Below are positions 62,444 to 64,000 of a DNA stretch of 64,000 nt, one piece after another. Within the stretch, counting starts at the first letter, position 1, and every line of letters begins with the position of its first letter. The stretch covers positions 31,895,851 to 31,959,850 of the forward strand of contig NC_079877.1 in the NCBI RefSeq assembly GCF_029227915.1, in the 5' to 3' direction. A program made the position numbers and the translations under genes. Under the pieces are notes generated by a model. The model was not told the origin of the DNA, made no database searches, and saw nothing but the letters and a program-made list of their open reading frames with translations. The DNA comes from Hydractinia symbiolongicarpus (Eukaryota; Cnidaria; Hydrozoa; Anthoathecata; Hydractiniidae).

Positions 62444-64000
62444 GTCAATGAAATGTAGTTTTTGAAACTGTCTCTATTTCTTCAGCGCGCAATAACGGCT
62501 AGGATTGGTCCCACATAACAAAATGACGTATTTATCTTAATCTTTAAATAAAGCGTTACCACAGCGCCAAGTGTAATCGCTGAGTTCCAGCAATCATGTC
62601 AAACTAAGAAGAATGTTCTTTCTTGGAGACCAATTGTTTCATTTATCACACTTATGAGGTCAAAGTCCAAAGTTAGTTCAATTAAGTCCCACAGTTAATC
62701 GTTTCACTGTTAGAACGATGCAATCTAGTAATATCCGAAAAATTTCGCTAAATACATGTTGGTACGAATATGTGACCCAACCGTTGCAACTCAAACGGAT
62801 TGACACCGTTAAAAAGTCAATGAAATGTACTTTTTGAAGCTGTCTCTATTTCTTCAGCGCAAACTAACGGCTAGGATTGGTCCCACAGTAAAAAATGACT
62901 TATTCATCTTAATCTTTAAATAAAGCGCAACCACAGCGCCCAGTGTAATCGCTGAGTTCCAGCAATCATGTCAAATTAAGAAGGATGTTATTTCTTGGAG
63001 TGCAATTGTCTCACTTATAACATTTATAAGGTCAAAGTTCAAAAGCAGTTCAATTAGGTCGCACAGTCAAACGTTTCACAGTTAAAAGCGATGCAACCTA
63101 GTAATATCCGAATACTTTCGCTAAATACATGTTGGTACGAATATGTGACGCAACTGTTGTAACTCAAACGGATTGACACGGTTAGAAAGTCAATGAAATG
63201 TAGTTTTTGAAACTGTCTCTATTTCTTCAGCGTGCGATAACGGCTAGGATTGTTTCCACAGTACTAAATGACTTATTTATCTTAATTTTTAAACAAAGCG
63301 CTACCACAGCGCCCAGTGTAATCGCTGAGTTCCAGCAATCATGTCAAACTAAGAAGAATGTCATTTCTTGTAGGCAAAATGACTAGTTTATCACATTTAT
63401 AAGGTCAAAGTCCAAAATCAGATCAACTAAGTCCCACAGTCAATCGTTTCACTGCTGAAAGCGATACAACTTAGTAATATCGGAAAAATATCACTAAATA
63501 CATGTTGGTACGAATGTGTGACGCAACCGTTGTAACTCAAACGGATTGACACCGTTAGAAATTCAATGAAATGTACCTTTTGAAGCTGTCTCTATTTCTT
63601 TAGCGCGAACTAACGGCTAGTATTGGTACCACAGTAAAAAATGACTTATTTATCTAAATTTTTAAAAAAGGGCAACCACAGAGCCTAATGTAATCGCTGA
63701 ATTCCAGCAATCATGTCAAATTAAGAAGAATGTTATTCCTTGGAGACCTATTGCCTCATTTATCACATTTATAAGGTCACAGTCCTGAATCAGTTCAAAT
63801 AATTCCCACAGTCAATCGCTTCACTGTTAGAAGCGATGCAACCTAGTAATATCAGAAAAATATCGCTAAATACATGTTGGTACGAATATGTGACCCAACC
63901 GTTGTAACTCAAACGGATTGACACCGTTAGAAAGTCAATGAAATGTACTTTTTGAAGCTGTCTTTTTTTCTTCAGCGCGAACTAACGGCTAGGATTGGTC
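62444..64000 (+). repeat. 373-bp satellite array, distal block (continues beyond the window)
   Basis: The monomers at 62444 (CCCACATAACAAAATG, as at 61144), 62817 (D), 63189 (A-variant with AGGCAAAATGACTAG, as at 61516) and after (C, D) continue the array to the window edge. The end falls inside a monomer, so the array extends further. No gene is seen. Confidence 0.95.

Noticed and set aside
1-64000. CRISPR array
   Set aside because: The repeats are 373 bp and directly abutting, with no unique spacers and no cas genes. This is satellite DNA.

Overview
This window is eukaryotic satellite DNA. Almost all of it (about 58 of 64 kb, roughly 155 monomers) is a head-to-tail array of an AT-rich monomer with a modal length of 373 bp, all in one orientation. 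I see no host gene, rRNA, tRNA or CRISPR array, and no bacterial feature. The only convincing coding regions belong to two copies of a non-LTR retrotransposon (apurinic-like endonuclease plus reverse transcriptase) on the minus strand. The protein style (CR1/L2/jockey-like, YADD catalytic box, Cys-rich C-terminus) and the long satellite suggest an animal, probably an invertebrate. The species cannot be named from the sequence.

Layout. 1-7306: satellite, with a nested 1,175-bp higher-order repeat (HOR) that includes a 430-bp hybrid monomer. 7307-10047: 5'-amputated retroelement copy 1. 10048-10054: 7-bp filler. 10055-14782: the same satellite block again. 14783-18108: longer retroelement copy 2 with an open 976-codon frame, flanked by a 5-bp target-site duplication (TACCA). 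18109-64000: uninterrupted satellite organised into several local HOR families: 5-mers of 1,865 bp at 24-27.7 kb, 6/5-mers at 27-31 kb, a dimer of 746 bp at 35-36.7 kb, 5-mers of 1,864 bp at 39.6-43.3 kb, a 7-mer of 2,587 bp at 48.6-54 kb, and a 4-mer of 1,491 bp at 60.2-61.9 kb.

History that can be read from the sequence (inference). One retroelement inserted into a monomer of the GTGG/CACATCGCC subtype; a nearly matching empty site is present at about 21.36-21.48 kb. A block running from satellite position 2585 into the 5' part of the element was then tandemly duplicated (period 7,470-7,476 bp). This left copy 1 cut at the breakpoint with short filler, and copy 2 with its full inserted length. 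The two 7.47-kb copies differ at only a few sites, so the event is recent. One cluster of differences looks like later conversion from a neighbouring monomer. Elsewhere, monomers are mosaics of a limited set of block variants, as expected from unequal crossover and gene conversion.

I did not find a new enzymatic or defence system. The interesting content is the satellite architecture and the duplication of a retroelement together with its satellite context. Monomer subtype letters used below: A (GTAG 5' block, GTTTCCACAGTAATAAATG), B (TTTAGTTTTAG, GCCTTACCAC), C (GTACTTTTTGAAG, CTTTAGCGCG, GCGCAACCAC), D (GTACTTTTTGAAG, TCGCACAGTCAAACG), E (ATTATACCGCCAAG linker, CAGTAGGAAAATC), F (GGAG 5' block, AAATGAATCGC), G (GTGG 5' block, CACATCGCC), H (CAGTACAAAG, GTAATGGGTGAG).
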